From: Paragonimus skrjabini miyazakii
Taxonomy: Eukaryota > Platyhelminthes > Trematoda > Plagiorchiida > Troglotrematidae
Direction of reading: 5' to 3'
Length of the DNA stretch: 64,000 bases
NCBI GenBank assembly: GCA_014338405.1
Contig: JTDE01000113.1
Span: 119,846 to 183,845 of the forward strand
Below, one piece after another: positions 63,167 to 64,000 of this stretch. The notes beneath the pieces were generated by a model, which ran no database searches, was not told the origin of the DNA, and was given only the letters and a program-made list of their open reading frames with translations. Numbering within the stretch: the stretch's first letter is position 1; every line of letters starts with the position of its first letter. Made by a program: the position numbers and the translations under genes.

Positions 63167-63365
63167 ATGGTGCAGCATTTGGTAAGACATACGAGAAAAT
63201 TGAATACCATCCAACTTACTTATGCTGCGGATCACCGAAGATTGACAGAACAAAACAATGTGCGAGAATCACACTTCCAGAGGTTGACCTTGTTGTGCAG
63301 CAACTTCAACGACATCGACGAGGACATATTTTCTAGTTCCAACAGTTTAGTGCACATCTCGTTAG
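63167..63365 (+). CDS. Possible exon with one leucine-rich repeat
   Basis: The open frame ends with FQRLTLLCSN-FNDIDEDIF then SSSNSLVHISL. This fits one 24-residue leucine-rich-repeat period: F1, L4, L6, F11, I14 and F19, then L25, I28 and L30 of the next unit. A good splice donor, TTAG|GTGAG, follows at 63365/63366, and a possible acceptor TTCCAG lies at about 63276-63281. Base composition is richer in GAC/GAG codons than the surroundings. A single repeat can arise by chance, and no neighbouring LRR exon was found. Confidence 0.25.
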
Positions 63366-63855
63366 GTGAGCCCAAGTAATCTTATACGGAGACCACAAGT
63401 GGTCAAACAAAATGTTGAAAGACATTCCTTTGACAAAGATTCATCAAAAGCACCCCAGTGGTGTAACTTAAAAGGTATTAGCTTTCATAAGAATGTTTGG
63501 ATGCGTGTCATTGGCATCTAGGGGGTGAATGTTTCATGAATATAGCTGAACAGTCTGTTTAATAAAAATGGACAGGTGTGAAATATTTCTAGTTCCACAA
63601 AAAAGAACCCAAGAAAACAAACAGGAATTTACACGATCAACAGATCTCAACTTGTATGCGGTCTTACTCAGATTCAACTAAGTAAAGGGGGCCAAGCCGG
63701 CGAGCTAACTTTTATTGCCTTAGGTAGGTTATGGGCATAATTTTGTGATTAGCTGAGCTCACGTTCTTCTTTTTCTTCAAATTTCCTAGTTTTTTATGCC
63801 ATATTGTCCCCAAGATAAATACGTCAGATACGTGAAAGCTTCGCGTGAAATATTG
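63366..63855. other. Non-coding stretch, nothing recognised
   Basis: Short AT-rich sequence without a motif. It would be intron if the exon above is real. Confidence 0.4.
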
Positions 63856-63857
63856 AC

Positions 63858-64000
63858 CGGTTTGTGTACCTGGGGAGTTGCATCAGCGACAGCGGTGGAG
63901 GTGTAGGGAGCGAAATTGAGGCGCAAATCCCCAAGGCTAGGGCGGTGTTAGCTAATCTGAGACACCCACGGCAACAAAGAACTATTTCTCTCATGCTTAA
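63858..64000 (+). mobile_element. RTE-like LINE, second copy, runs out of the window
   Basis: RFVYLGSCISDSGGGVGSEI is in frame, followed by EAQIPKARAVLANLRHPRQQ and RTISLML to the window end. This frame has no stop over the visible ~45 codons, whereas the copy at 53.23-53.37 kb is frameshifted at its start. The two copies differ at roughly ten of about 138 aligned bases (counted by eye). The 5' edge is placed where similarity begins, near TTGACCGG. Confidence 0.85.

Overview
The window looks like repeat-rich, largely non-coding DNA from a flatworm, most likely a trematode of the blood-fluke family (Schistosomatidae). The reasons are: AT-rich sequence with no bacterial gene layout; no open frame above about 160 codons; remnants of CR1-type, RTE-type and Penelope-type retroelements; and several copies of a tRNA-derived SINE with a hammerhead ribozyme inside it. 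That last arrangement is the one known from the schistosome Sm-alpha family. The family assignment is inference, since no species-diagnostic gene is visible. I find no host gene that I can name with confidence. One possible leucine-rich-repeat exon near 63.3 kb is the only candidate host coding piece.

Layout. 1.4-1.7 kb: a decayed copy of a second tRNA-like SINE (minus). 4.66-4.99 kb: hammerhead SINE copy 1, fused to an inverted piece of its own tail. 6.5-8.8 kb: one badly decayed CR1-like LINE (plus), with endonuclease and reverse transcriptase traces in order. 11.66-11.92 kb: hammerhead SINE copy 2. 12.15-13.84 kb: a 794-bp inverted repeat whose arms meet at a run of exactly 100 N (an assembly gap). 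17.3-19.2 kb: an unexplained minus-strand ORF with a TATA-like site, Penelope-like fragments, and hammerhead SINE copy 5 (minus). 22.1-22.4 kb: a Tc1/mariner-like transposase tail. 26.9-30.0 kb: two inverted ~300-bp repeats. 30.9 kb: second-family SINE. 40.3-40.7 kb: Penelope-like reverse transcriptase fragment (minus). 41.36-42.05 kb: hammerhead SINE copy 3 (minus; best ribozyme) and a split copy 4. 47.5-49.3 kb: two Penelope-like GIY-YIG fragments. 52.68-54.0 kb: an AT microsatellite and an RTE-like LINE. 54.4-54.9 kb: the best-preserved Penelope-like GIY-YIG endonuclease (minus). 59.1-59.3 kb: second-family SINE. 63.86-64.0 kb: another RTE-like copy that runs out of the window.

The elements do not form an operon or pathway; they are independent insertions of different ages. 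The SINEs would have been transcribed by RNA polymerase III from internal A and B boxes and copied by a partner LINE. Their hammerhead would cut the transcript after the GUC. The Penelope-like pieces all come from the 3' half of that element (late RT and GIY-YIG). The long stretches between elements show nothing I can support.
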